The notes beneath the pieces were generated by a model, which did no database searches, had not been told where the DNA came from, and saw nothing but the letters and a program-made list of their open reading frames with translations. Shown here one piece after another: positions 55,101 to 62,891 of a stretch of 64,000 nt of DNA. Position 1 is the first letter of the stretch. The number at the start of each line of letters is the position of its first letter. A program made the position numbers and the translations under genes. Source of the DNA: Streptococcus varani. Its GTDB lineage: Bacteria > Bacillota > Bacilli > Lactobacillales > Streptococcaceae. The stretch spans positions 26,543 through 90,542 of the forward strand of contig NZ_CTEN01000005.1 of the NCBI RefSeq assembly GCF_001375655.1, given 5' to 3'.

Positions 55101-55728
55101 AGATTTGACCATCTTGAACAGCTGCAACCAGTTCAGCGGTACTCATACCCATTTCTTTTGCGACGGCCGCCATACCAGCGGGCGCTTGTTCCATCATAAT
55201 CTTAAAGTCCATCCAGGCAACTTTAGGCTTACTTGCCATCTGTGTTGCTTGAGTGGATAAAGATTTCATGGCTTGGGCTGGATTTTCTGCTGAGGCTGCT
55301 AAACCACCAAAAGCCTTAACTAAGCTACCAACATTCTTAGTACCTACTGCGTCAAGTTGAGAGTAGGTGCTAGCCATGTCAGAGGCTGAGTAAATAGTCT
55401 TAGTGGCAAAGTCTTGCATTTCAGTCTTAGCCGCTTTAATAACCTCAGGAGAGCGTCCAAAAGCCTGTAGGTTTCCCTCAAAGGTCTTCCACGCTTTCTG
55501 TGAGCTGGTAAGCTCTGAGGCCATATCACGGATACCGCCAGTAACAACACCAATACCAGTAGTGAGAGCAGAGCTAATCAAATTAGCCCCTAAAACCGAC
55601 TTAAAAACAGACCCAACCTTTGAACCTGTGCTTTCTAGTCCACCTAACAAGGTTTTTAGTTTGCTAACTCCAGACTGGGCACTAGAGCCGTCTAGGTCAA
55701 CCTTGATAGTAACTGAACCATCTGCCAT
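52180..55728 (-). CDS. Phage tail tape measure protein
   Basis: 1182 residues, Ala/Ser/Val-rich and low-complexity, with a TMP N-terminal domain (residues about 60-260, MASELTSSQKAWKTFEGNLQ, SDMASTYSQLDAVGTKNVGS), several hydrophobic stretches in the middle, and a C-terminal AKIHSPSRLFRDNVGRYIAQ motif typical of streptococcal phage tape measures. It sets tail length and is chaperoned by the gpG/gp15 proteins, whose gene upstream is damaged. Confidence 0.9.
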   Translation of the reverse strand: MADGSVTIKVDLDGSSAQSGVSKLKTLLGGLESTGSKVGSVFKSVLGANLISSALTTGIGVVTGGIRDMASELTSSQKAWKTFEGNLQAFGRSPEVIKAAKTEMQDFATKTIYSASDMASTYSQLDAVGTKNVGSLVKAFGGLAASAENPAQAMKSLSTQATQMASKPKVAWMDFKIMMEQAPAGMAAVAKEMGMSTAELVAAVQDGQISTEAFFDAMNKAGNSDAFQKMATEFKTWDQAIDGAKESLSNKLMPMFEHLNKFGIKAINALSDAMESIDFSGMADGLGKFLEGINIEGIISKVSSTISNVISKVQTFWSAFAGALKSIAGAIGHVWNSLTASGVLNVLASVLGNVVKWLSQAATVAANFISSLPAGAIQAIVGGLVGLVAGFKAFNFLKSFNPFSLFKKNATSGVSGATSVVRSASTSVVSIIRSLGQSVATAARGIGQGVGAAFRGIGQGLAMVNPATIAALAVPILALGAAFALMGMQGQGIATILQGVGSVIVSVGTAIGTILNMALQGLAQALVTVAPVLPIVASSFAMLSPLITAAGTAIATVISAFSSLAPVITALGSALSQVISAISSGIAQIATAVTPIVSIISNAFVQVVTVVSQAIVQIIQALAPFIPAITQMVQAVAPVLQSLVEAFNNLISQISPIIDSLTQLLQTFGEQVSSILESAGSVVESFGSAIRNVLDGVAGIFESMGNAAKNAGQGVKLMAQGVKMLVDLKLGDLVGTLAAVATGLAAIAGSGIASAGPGLQQAGTGLKLIATSAQTASVAMQTLPSVFSTLGSSIGTLPGVMTTAGSAMRTFASAVMTSFVGLAGSTASISALQSRITALSASMMMAQAGASAMSAGFSAVSAVLGALGGVLGSVPARFTAITASAMTARTSIMQLATSAPMVASGFANISSAATSSMSQLNSAVRSAMTQAVSTMRSSMQQLVSVVRQSASQMTQAGRQAGKGVSDGVTNGIRGGIGSARAAMSAMVNAIRSTGMSGAGAMRSVGAMIGQGLAQGMYSALGAVTAAANALVAQAERAAQAKAKIHSPSRLFRDNVGRYIAQGIAVGIEKNTSDVTDSLAYVQKEMSAFKFGAEELLGLGNGSLSSQFKLKSITERAEMSQIEVIRDQADKALTKALEVAEQAVKRPVNMVLDDGTLVAKIGEPMTNYQNDKIKIDNMMRGIV

Positions 55729-55749
55729 AGTTTTCTCTCCTTTCTGTGA

Positions 55750-56001
55750 TTAGTAGTCAAAATCTTTAGGTAGTGCATACTCTTTTTTTAGTCGTTTCAT
55801 GCCCTCTTTATACTTCTTACTATCGCCTTTTTGTGGCTTATAAGAACGTATTTTGAGCACCTCAGCAAACTTAGTATCACTAGGTAGCCCATTGAGTAGG
55901 GCATTAAATTTCTTCCAGTGCAATGTATTCTGAGCGTCAATCAAATCAAGACCGTAAGCCTGCATAAATGATGAGTAGATATACTCAGCGTCATATTTCA
56001 A
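55750..56001 (-). pseudogene. Gp15-family tail assembly chaperone, C-terminal half only
   Basis: The 83 codons KYDAEYIYSSFMQAYGLDL to the end (LHWKKFNALLNGLPSDTKF, KEGMKRLKKEYALP) match the C-terminal half of Gp15 proteins, which normally have about 80-100 more residues. The apparent TTG start is internal: the frame continues upstream as EDGERLFSLKYDAEY and then through sequence that looks unrelated (KSKIRSRSQS). So the first half was lost in the deletion next to the capsid gene. Confidence 0.65.
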
Positions 56002-56002
56002 A

Positions 56003-56155
56003 CTAAAAAGCCGCTCTCCGTCTTCTGATTGACTTCTTGAGCGTATCTTGCTTTTTGACAGAAACTGTTTCCACCACTTCCTCTGTGGTTTCCTCAGTTA
56101 CTTCTTGCTTTTCCACCACTTCCTCTGTGGTTTCCTCAGTTTTCTTTCTAGCCAT
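56003..56155 (-). CDS. Short post-capsid ORF with TEETTEEVVE repeats, probably a junction product
   Basis: 50 codons starting MARKKTEETTEEVVEKQEV and repeating TEETTEEVVE, encoded by two identical 31-bp DNA copies (56069-56099 and 56111-56141). It ends SIRRRRAAF at a stop that lies inside the Gp15 remnant's alternative frame. The acidic N-terminus is probably genuine (a small gene after the capsid), while the basic tail looks like out-of-frame read-through over the deletion point. Confidence 0.5.
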   Translation of the reverse strand: MARKKTEETTEEVVEKQEVTEETTEEVVETVSVKKQDTLKKSIRRRRAAF

Positions 56156-56168
56156 TACTTAGCCTCCC

Positions 56169-56993
56169 TTATGCTGATTTGTGAACGTAGATAGCTTTTT
56201 TCTTGTTGTCAAGAACAAAAGCGTCATAACGGATACGACCCTCAACGAGTTTACCGTTAATTCCTGGTGGGTTGTCATGAATTTTGTAATCTTCCAACTT
56301 AACAGGAGATGTAGTAGCCACTGGGTGAGCAATCACGAACTCTACATTTTGTGGCAAGCGTGATGTTGGTGTCAAGACAACTGGCAAGCCGTCAATCATA
56401 CCTACTTGACCTTTAATAGTGATTTCTTGGCCAAGGTCAGAGTTCTTCACAAATGTTGGGTCAAGTTTGATAAGTTTATAGAACTTAGGAGACACATGCA
56501 AGACACGACCTGCTACAGGAATAAAAGCGTCTGTAAGAGCTACCTGACCATCTAGGACAGCCTCATAAGCGTCATCTTTAGTGATGGCCGCTGTCTTAAC
56601 ATGTTCAGGAGCCGCACCTGCTACGATTGTTGCAAAGCGGTAGGTATCGACCTCAGGGATAACAACTTCTGACAGTTGACGTGCAAGAGCTTTACCTGCC
56701 TCCATGACACCATTAGTATCTTGTTCAGATTTCTTGTCAATGGTAAACGTGAAAGAACGGTCTTTCTTGAGTACCATAGTTTGAACGGTGTTACCAAGTT
56801 CCTCAGCCTCACCGTAACGGTTTTGACCAGTTGTCTTGTAGTCGTTCATTACTGATGTTGGAACTGAGTAGACCTTGACTGTGTCAACGCCTGTGAAATC
56901 AAAATCTTGGTTGATAATACCAGTAGAGAGAGCCTCTTTAGCAAAACGCTCATCAACTTTATTATCAAATTTAGCTGCATAGTTTACTACCAT
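56169..56993 (-). CDS. Major capsid protein
   Basis: 274 residues with HK97-type capsid features: N-terminal MVVNYAAKFDNKVDERFAKE, the VNAVKVYS-like TVKVYSVPTSVMNDY strand region, FTIDKKSEQDTNGVMEAGKA and a C-terminal LVEGRIRYDAFVLDNKKKAI. Related to capsids of streptococcal and lactococcal siphoviruses of the P335/A118 sort. Placed directly after the scaffold gene. No prohead protease gene is visible. Confidence 0.85.
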   Translation of the reverse strand: MVVNYAAKFDNKVDERFAKEALSTGIINQDFDFTGVDTVKVYSVPTSVMNDYKTTGQNRYGEAEELGNTVQTMVLKKDRSFTFTIDKKSEQDTNGVMEAGKALARQLSEVVIPEVDTYRFATIVAGAAPEHVKTAAITKDDAYEAVLDGQVALTDAFIPVAGRVLHVSPKFYKLIKLDPTFVKNSDLGQEITIKGQVGMIDGLPVVLTPTSRLPQNVEFVIAHPVATTSPVKLEDYKIHDNPPGINGKLVEGRIRYDAFVLDNKKKAIYVHKSA

Positions 56994-57021
56994 GTAAAAT
57001 TACCTCTTTTCTTTGTTTGGT

Positions 57022-57600
57022 TTACACGCTATCAAAGCCTGCAAACAGTGCTTTATCTTCTGCACTCAGATTGTCGTCACCAGTCCCAGCTGATGGGTTA
57101 CCTGGTACAGAGATATTGAGATTTGGCTGTCCATCTTCACCTTGGAATAAGTAAGGGCTGGACTCTTTGAGAGCATTGATAGTGTCATCTAAGATAGGTT
57201 TCCCATCTTCTCCTAGCTCAATCTTGTCTAGGTCAATGAACTTCATCAAGTCCTCAGAGTTGTAAGCTCCCACATCTTTCAAAGCAAGTGCTACAGCGTT
57301 AGTTTTTGTTACCTGGGCAAGTTTTGCCTCATTGTCAGTCTTGTACTGGTCAAATTGGGCTTGTAGGTCTGCTAGCTGTTGCTTGCTTTCCTCACTAGCT
57401 CCCTCTTTTTCCTGTAACTCCTTGACAGCTTGGGTTTGTTGCTCAAGTTGTTGTTTTAAGGTGTCGTTTTCTGCCTGTAACTCAGACTTAGCTTGTGCCT
57501 TTGCATTTTCAATACCTGCACCGTACGCTTGCATGATACTGTCTAGCACCGCTTTATCTTCGATACCTGCGTCCACCAACATCTCACGTTTAAGGCTCAT
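57022..57600 (-). CDS. Phage scaffolding protein (Gp20-type)
   Basis: 192 residues: MSLKREMLVDAGIEDKAVLD, then a long acidic coiled coil (ENDTLKQQLEQQTQAVKELQ), then an acidic C-terminus ending SAEDKALFAGF. This is the minor structural GP20 (PF06810) pattern. It forms the inner core on which the capsid assembles. Confidence 0.85.
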   Translation of the reverse strand: MSLKREMLVDAGIEDKAVLDSIMQAYGAGIENAKAQAKSELQAENDTLKQQLEQQTQAVKELQEKEGASEESKQQLADLQAQFDQYKTDNEAKLAQVTKTNAVALALKDVGAYNSEDLMKFIDLDKIELGEDGKPILDDTINALKESSPYLFQGEDGQPNLNISVPGNPSAGTGDDNLSAEDKALFAGFDSV

Positions 57601-57664
57601 ACCTTAACTCCTTTGTTTTACGCCACGAGGGGCAGAATTTGACAGTTTACGTCATGTCAGACAA

Positions 57665-57735
57665 CACACTCTGTAGGATTTGAACCCACGCTATCAAGGT
57701 TGGAGCTTGATGTGCTACCGCTACACTAAGAGTGC
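57665..57735 (-). tRNA. Phage-borne tRNA-Trp (CCA)
   Basis: 71 nt on the minus strand with a full cloverleaf: acceptor GCACTCT / AGAGTGT (one G-U), D-arm GTGT-AGCGGTA-GCAC with the GG pair, anticodon stem TCAAG / CTTGA and loop CTCCAAC (anticodon CCA), T-arm GTGGG-TTCAAAT-CCTAC. No CCA end is encoded. It lies between the scaffold gene and a small hypothetical gene and points the same way as the structural genes. Confidence 0.85.
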
Positions 57736-57810
57736 AAAATAAAAACCGCTTGGATTTCCAAACGGTGTAAAAGTAGTCTTTCCTACCAGTCAAGATGAGT
57801 GACCGCCTCC

Positions 57811-58035
57811 TTACTTGCGACTAAACCAAGATTTTTTAGATACCTTGTCAGCTACTTTCTTCTCAAGATAATCAAATCTTGAATTAGTAGCCTGAGCATT
57901 GCGTGAGTTAATCTGTTTCAACTCCTCAAGCTCTTTATCTTGCCTGATGATTTCATGAATAGCATAATCAAGCATAGTCTCAAGCCACTTGACTTTGTCC
58001 TCAAGTTCACGTTTCTTTTTGATACGTTTGTTCAT
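57811..58035 (-). CDS. Small coiled-coil phage protein
   Basis: 74 residues, basic ends and a predicted coiled coil (KRELEDKVKWLETMLDYAIH, KELEELKQINSRNAQATNSR). Not recognised. It lies between the immunity candidate and the tRNA-Trp. AGGAGG precedes the ATG. Confidence 0.55.
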   Translation of the reverse strand: MNKRIKKKRELEDKVKWLETMLDYAIHEIIRQDKELEELKQINSRNAQATNSRFDYLEKKVADKVSKKSWFSRK

Positions 58036-58079
58036 GGTTGCCTCCTATTTTTGGGTATAAGAAAAGCGCCTAGGTTTAA

Positions 58080-58361
58080 CTAAGCGCTAAGTTTTACTAA
58101 TTGCTTTGCCTTTTCGTAGTAAGGCGTTAAAAAGTTGATAAATCCTTGCTTATCACTTGGGTCATGTTCCTCTAGGAACATCATCAATTCAACATCATTG
58201 AGAGCGTCAAACATTTCAGGATTTTCATTATCCCAAGCCTCAGCAAACTCCTCATCTTCTCCAAAAAGAGCATTAAACTTAAAGGAAAAATCCCAAAAAT
58301 TATCAATCTGACCACTGACTGCTTGATTGAGCATGTCTAATACTCGCTGACTGTATTTCAT
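58080..58361 (-). CDS. Acidic small protein, candidate immunity partner of the MuF toxin
   Basis: 93 residues, strongly acidic (GEDEEFAEAWDNENPEMFDA, MMFLEEHDPSDKQ). Its ATG overlaps the MuF stop by 4 bp. Small acidic proteins encoded right after a MuF gene with a variable C-terminus are the expected cognate immunity proteins in temperate-phage MuF polymorphic toxin systems. I do not recognise a specific immunity family. Confidence 0.6.
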   Translation of the reverse strand: MKYSQRVLDMLNQAVSGQIDNFWDFSFKFNALFGEDEEFAEAWDNENPEMFDALNDVELMMFLEEHDPSDKQGFINFLTPYYEKAKQLVKLSA

Positions 58362-60001
58362 AATGGCTTAAATCCTTTCAGTTTTTTACGTTTCATCATA
58401 GTCACTACAATATCTGTATCAGGTTCAGTGATGTAAAGAATGCCGTTGTAGTATCTAGCAAGCCTACCATTCTGTTCTGATACATAGTTAGGAGGTAGAG
58501 AAAAGGCTGTTTTGACGGTTTCATAGTTATAGCTAAATGTACCATCATTGCGTCTCATACGCTCTATGTAGCGTGCTATAGCATGGTCTCCAAATACTAT
58601 ACCGTCATTTTTGAAATTAAAGTAAGCCTCCACCGCCTGCTGTTTCTGTTTTTCAGACAGTTTCTCGTGAATATCTCCCTTAAAATAATTGACAATCCTA
58701 TTATCATACCTCAAAGACTCTTTTTCAGAGTGGCTCAGAGCTTGGAAATCACTATAAGACTTGGGTGCTTTATTTCCCAAATTTTGTAGTATTTCAGAAT
58801 ACTCTTTTTTAGAGCGCTTGTCAATAGATTTGTATAATTTTTTAACCGTATCATCATTGTAGTAGTATTTCTCCCTAGCATAATCACGGTGTAGAAAAGG
58901 GTGTTGTCTGAGGTAGTCCCTCATAGCTCCCTGTTGCACCCTGACCCTGCTCTTGTACTTGTCTATGAGCTCTTGGTCTCCTAGTTTTTCTGCAACGTGG
59001 AGAAACTCCTTAGACTGTCTGATAGACCGCTCCAGGGCTCTCTGTTTAGCCTGTACGTTGGCATTTTCGATAGCTTGCTCAGGTGTTAAGTCCTTGACAT
59101 CTTCGCCAAGCTCAGGCTTGTAGTTGACACCAACCACAAAGGGCGTGATTTCATGGGTACAGTTAATACCCAGACACCCACCAGCCGTACCGTAGCCATA
59201 ATCTGACAAAGCAAGTATACGCTCTCCCTTTTCAGTCCTTGCAACTCCAGTAGTGACTATCTGATGTTGTAGAGGGGCGCACATTTCCCTTGCTGTGGAT
59301 TTCTTGGAGTAGTAGTAGGTATCTATTCCCAATTCCTCAGCTGGAGCCATTCTAACCTCACGATATACCCGCCAAGCCGTGGACTTGATGACTTGCCTAG
59401 CGTAGGTGTCAGCTTTCCAGTGCTTACCTTGGCTGTCTGTAAAGCCGTAAAAGCCCTTTTTAGCCCATTTCATGACAGTATCTGAAATAGCCTTATCTGA
59501 TGTAGCAAGACCTGTGACAACCTTTGCTGTGGCCTCCTCAATGATTGATTGGTAGGCTCCTATCACGCTCTTTGGTAGCGTGGTATTGATAAGGTTGTTG
59601 ATATCGCCCATAGTCTGATTTACATAGGCTGCAAGGCTATTCTGAATAAGAGAGTTACTAACAAATGTACCGCCACCAGTGGCCTCTAAAAGCTGCTGTT
59701 TGGTGTCCTTGTAGATTTTGTAGCCCTCATTTTGGATAACATGCCTAAGCTGTTCCTCAGCAATGCCTGAGCGTTCAGAGATAAGCTGTAGGTTATCCTT
59801 ATTGAGTAACCCCATCTCATTCATCTTCTCAAGTTGCCAAATATAAGGGTTATCATCAAGACTAGCTGAGCCACGCTCTTTTATACGGTCTATAACTTGG
59901 TCAAATAAATCAAGGGTTAGCTGATGATAGATGTCTGCAACCTGACTAGCGTCTAGCATTAACTGCTCATCATTTAGCTTGATTGGTTTCTTCTCTTTCA
60001 T
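58358..60001 (-). CDS. MuF-like minor head protein with C-terminal toxin-like domain
   Basis: 547 residues. The first 300 or so are a phage minor capsid/MuF head-morphogenesis domain (YIWQLEKMNEMGLLNKDNLQ, ARQVIKSTAWRVYREVRMAP, GYGTAGGCLGINCTHEITPF). A helical linker (about 315-390) and a distinct C-terminal domain (about 460-547) follow, with H473 and R477, R481 in FGDHAIARYIERM, then GRLARYYNGILYIT and TDIVVTMMKRKK. The HxxxRxxxR-plus-strands pattern recalls BECR-fold or DUF4258-like RNases. MuF proteins with such tails are known phage-borne polymorphic toxins. Confidence 0.78.
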   Translation of the reverse strand: MKEKKPIKLNDEQLMLDASQVADIYHQLTLDLFDQVIDRIKERGSASLDDNPYIWQLEKMNEMGLLNKDNLQLISERSGIAEEQLRHVIQNEGYKIYKDTKQQLLEATGGGTFVSNSLIQNSLAAYVNQTMGDINNLINTTLPKSVIGAYQSIIEEATAKVVTGLATSDKAISDTVMKWAKKGFYGFTDSQGKHWKADTYARQVIKSTAWRVYREVRMAPAEELGIDTYYYSKKSTAREMCAPLQHQIVTTGVARTEKGERILALSDYGYGTAGGCLGINCTHEITPFVVGVNYKPELGEDVKDLTPEQAIENANVQAKQRALERSIRQSKEFLHVAEKLGDQELIDKYKSRVRVQQGAMRDYLRQHPFLHRDYAREKYYYNDDTVKKLYKSIDKRSKKEYSEILQNLGNKAPKSYSDFQALSHSEKESLRYDNRIVNYFKGDIHEKLSEKQKQQAVEAYFNFKNDGIVFGDHAIARYIERMRRNDGTFSYNYETVKTAFSLPPNYVSEQNGRLARYYNGILYITEPDTDIVVTMMKRKKLKGFKPL

Positions 60002-60092
60002 AAGCTTCTACAAGTCCCTCAATCACTAGCCTAGATGGGCTGTTTAGTCCAAATAGGTCCCTTAACTTATCAATTACCATATATTTCAACAT
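59970..60092 (-). CDS. Short ORF bridging portal and MuF genes (40 residues)
   Basis: ATG at 60092 follows AGGAG at eight bases; it reads MLKYMVIDKLRDLFGLNSPS and ends after ETNQAK. It overlaps the end of the portal gene and the start of MuF. The good ribosome site and tight packing favour a real small gene or a translational coupling peptide. No family known. Confidence 0.45.
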   Translation of the reverse strand: MLKYMVIDKLRDLFGLNSPSRLVIEGLVEAYEREETNQAK

Positions 60093-61581
60093 CTTCATCA
60101 CTCCTGTTGTTACTTGCCTCACCAATAGCACTGCCACTGATTTCAGCTTTGATGTCCTTAGCTTTCTCAGGGGTTACGTTGAGTACTTTCTCAATGGCCA
60201 TGACATCAGTACCAAAGCCAGCGTTTACTACCTTAATCCAGTAATCAAGCTCAGCGTTACGGTCAGTAAATACACCATCATCAAGGTTAATACTGATTGC
60301 GTCCATATCAGGAATAGTTCCTTTGTAAAGCTGATAGGATTTGCCAAGCTCTAACATGGAGATAATCAGCTCTTTCAGAGCTTGCTCAACTAGGCTGACA
60401 ATACTGTTACGCATTTGATATGTGTCAGAGTTTTCTGAGACAATCTCAGTGGCTGTCTTCATACTCTTGCCGTCAAAGGTAAACATGCCAGCTGATACCC
60501 CTATCTGCATTTCAAAGAGAGCTAGCCCCTCGTTAATAGCCTTGATGTAGTCATCAGAGCGGATAGGTGTAGTGAGGTCTGTGATACCTATACCCTTGTC
60601 TATATCGCCACTATCGAACTGCTCATAAACATTGTGACCAGTTTCAAACTCACGCTTGACCGTGACCTTATCGCCGTCCTGATTGTACTCTGTCTTAATC
60701 ATCTGAGTAGGAACTGCAACCCTACGCTGACCCATTTTGACCTCCCACATAAACTCATCATATGTAGTATTCAGGAAGTCAATAGTAGTCTTAGCGTTAT
60801 CAAAAATGGACAGACCAAGCGGGCTGTTAATATCTTTGTTATTCATGCCTGGGGTCTTTAAGTAGGTAAACAGAGGACGACTCAAGCCGTTAAGTTCTGC
60901 CGCCTCCTCAAGTTCCTCATAGAGTTCTGACAAAGGCACTCTAGCCCCTACAATATTCTGATTATCAGACTTGTAGAGCTCATTGGTTACCGTGTACTTG
61001 TCATCTTTGCCCCATTCGTGCAACTCAATCAGCGTGTAATACTTGTGCTTGTTCCCCTCTGATTTGATGGTCTTAGTGATGATAGCGGCACTAGAGACAT
61101 CTTGGGTATTGGACTGGAGAGGCAAAAAGACAGGAGCTTGAACAAATGCCACTCTTACCTTGTCCTTATCAACGTATGGCCTCATGGCAAGCCCTCCAAG
61201 AGCCAAGCAACTCTCTAAGTAACGCTCAAAGTTCTTGATAAAACGGTCATTCTGTAGCTGTTGCTGAATGAACTCATTAGCTCTTTCATCATCTACCTTA
61301 ATTTCAGCCTGTTCATTGAATACAAGGCTTGCAATCTTCTTAGAGGCTGTTCTGCCAATCGGTAAATGATTAAAATCCCGCTTTTGCTTTGTGCCGTTGC
61401 TGTCCTTGTACTCAATCTGTGGATAACGCCCTGCAAAGTACTTGAGGTTTTCTCTGATACGGTCATATTCAGCACTTGACACCGCTATTTTGGGGTGGTC
61501 TGTAATGTTTGTTAAGTTTTGTGTGGTCATCACATACTTACTCCTTGTAAAGAAATTCTTGATAGTTTGTACTATTCCCAT
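60070..61581 (-). CDS. Phage portal protein
   Basis: 503 residues of the SPP1/A118-type portal family: HLPIGRTASKKIASLVFNEQ, the KDSNGTKQKRDF region, DNAKTTIDFLNTTYDEFMWE, and a helical segment GKSMKTATEIVSENSDTYQM. It forms the dodecameric DNA channel at the capsid vertex. Twelve bases follow the terminase stop; the ATG has an AAAGGAGC site. Confidence 0.9.
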   Translation of the reverse strand: MGIVQTIKNFFTRSKYVMTTQNLTNITDHPKIAVSSAEYDRIRENLKYFAGRYPQIEYKDSNGTKQKRDFNHLPIGRTASKKIASLVFNEQAEIKVDDERANEFIQQQLQNDRFIKNFERYLESCLALGGLAMRPYVDKDKVRVAFVQAPVFLPLQSNTQDVSSAAIITKTIKSEGNKHKYYTLIELHEWGKDDKYTVTNELYKSDNQNIVGARVPLSELYEELEEAAELNGLSRPLFTYLKTPGMNNKDINSPLGLSIFDNAKTTIDFLNTTYDEFMWEVKMGQRRVAVPTQMIKTEYNQDGDKVTVKREFETGHNVYEQFDSGDIDKGIGITDLTTPIRSDDYIKAINEGLALFEMQIGVSAGMFTFDGKSMKTATEIVSENSDTYQMRNSIVSLVEQALKELIISMLELGKSYQLYKGTIPDMDAISINLDDGVFTDRNAELDYWIKVVNAGFGTDVMAIEKVLNVTPEKAKDIKAEISGSAIGEASNNRSDEDVEIYGN

Positions 61582-61592
61582 TGTTAGCTCCT

Positions 61593-62891
61593 TTAGGCTT
61601 TCAAATCTAGCTCCCTAGCGTTATCCAAGACAAAGTACTTGAACTCATCTACCGTGTGGTCATCTTCCTTGATAACTTTAGGGTCATCAGTGTTCAGGGA
61701 CTTGTCATCATAGCGATACATTTTGTGTTCTTCAACAAAAATCCTGTTAGCAGGAATGTCAAGATAGTAAAAACGCCCCTCTGCTAGTAAGCTGATAACC
61801 ATGTCAATCATGGTCTGATTTTTCTTTTTGGCTACTGGGTGCCAGCGTTCGCCATAGTCCTTAAAGTATTGGTTTCTCAAGGCACCCTCAGCGCTATCAA
61901 TAGTCATCTTAAGCTTGGGCACTCTGTAAGTCTTCATGACCTTATCAATAAAGTCATGTATCATCACAGAGAGCTCACTAGGGGCCTTTTTAATCGTCTT
62001 TCCAGCTGGGCTATAGTAGAACGTATCAAGCAAGATAACATTACCCTTGGCAGTCAATCCGTAAGCCCCACAGGCGGTAGCTGATTGTTGGTGTCCAGTA
62101 TCTAGGGCAAATGATATACCGATAAGCCTATCGTCATCAGGGAGGCTCTCAAGCGGCTTAAAGTAATTCATGTTGTAGACATGATTACCAAGCCCTATGA
62201 CCTCGCCTAGGTACATCCAGCGGTAATAGTCAGGGTCAGTTTCCTTGTACCTTTCTATCTTCTCTTTCATCTGCTTAGATAAAAAACCTAGCTTGTCATC
62301 AAGATAGGTGCTGTGATGTATCATGTAGGTTGGGTCACTAGCTTTCTCAGCTACCCACTCATTTATCCAATCATAAGGGTTGCGTGGCGGGTTGTATGTA
62401 AAATAAACCTTGACCTGTTTGCCATTCGGCAACTCTTGACGGATAAAGGTATCCTCAACAATATCAATGTCCTCACGACCTGCAAACTCTGCAAGTTCCT
62501 CAAACCAGACAGACATGACATATCCTTTGGCTATCTTTTGTGACTTGAGTTTCATGGGGTCGTCTACGCCGTAGAAGTAAAAGGCTGTACCAGTCTTTTT
62601 ATGAGTAATTTGTAGCGGTGACTTGCCAAACTTGAACTGATTGGCCAAGCCCATCTCATAAATTGCCCATCTTATCTGTTCATAGACAGACATTCTCAGG
62701 TATTTACCCACTTTCCGTAGAACAACCACATTACCTAGAGGGTCACTAATAAAGTCATTCACTAGGTCAATGGATACCACAGAGGACTTAGTAGAGGCAC
62801 GCCCCCCTTTTAGTACTATGTGGCTCTTGAGTGTGTAGAGAACTTCATCAAATACTGGGTTAATCAGCTTTGCTAGGTTCAGTATCGCCAT
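61593..62891 (-). CDS. terL: Terminase large subunit
   Basis: 432 residues from the ATG at 62891 (AGGAGTGAGTACA ahead). Walker A-like VLKGGRASTKSS near the N-terminus, the ATPase coupling part YFTYNPPRNPYDWINEW, and nuclease acidic residues in SFALDTGHQQSATA and KLKMTIDSAEGA. PBSX/T4-like TerL that packages DNA into proheads. A longer frame to 62975 is rejected since it only overlaps terS. The two genes overlap by 32 bp. Confidence 0.92.
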   Translation of the reverse strand: MAILNLAKLINPVFDEVLYTLKSHIVLKGGRASTKSSVVSIDLVNDFISDPLGNVVVLRKVGKYLRMSVYEQIRWAIYEMGLANQFKFGKSPLQITHKKTGTAFYFYGVDDPMKLKSQKIAKGYVMSVWFEELAEFAGREDIDIVEDTFIRQELPNGKQVKVYFTYNPPRNPYDWINEWVAEKASDPTYMIHHSTYLDDKLGFLSKQMKEKIERYKETDPDYYRWMYLGEVIGLGNHVYNMNYFKPLESLPDDDRLIGISFALDTGHQQSATACGAYGLTAKGNVILLDTFYYSPAGKTIKKAPSELSVMIHDFIDKVMKTYRVPKLKMTIDSAEGALRNQYFKDYGERWHPVAKKKNQTMIDMVISLLAEGRFYYLDIPANRIFVEEHKMYRYDDKSLNTDDPKVIKEDDHTVDEFKYFVLDNARELDLKA

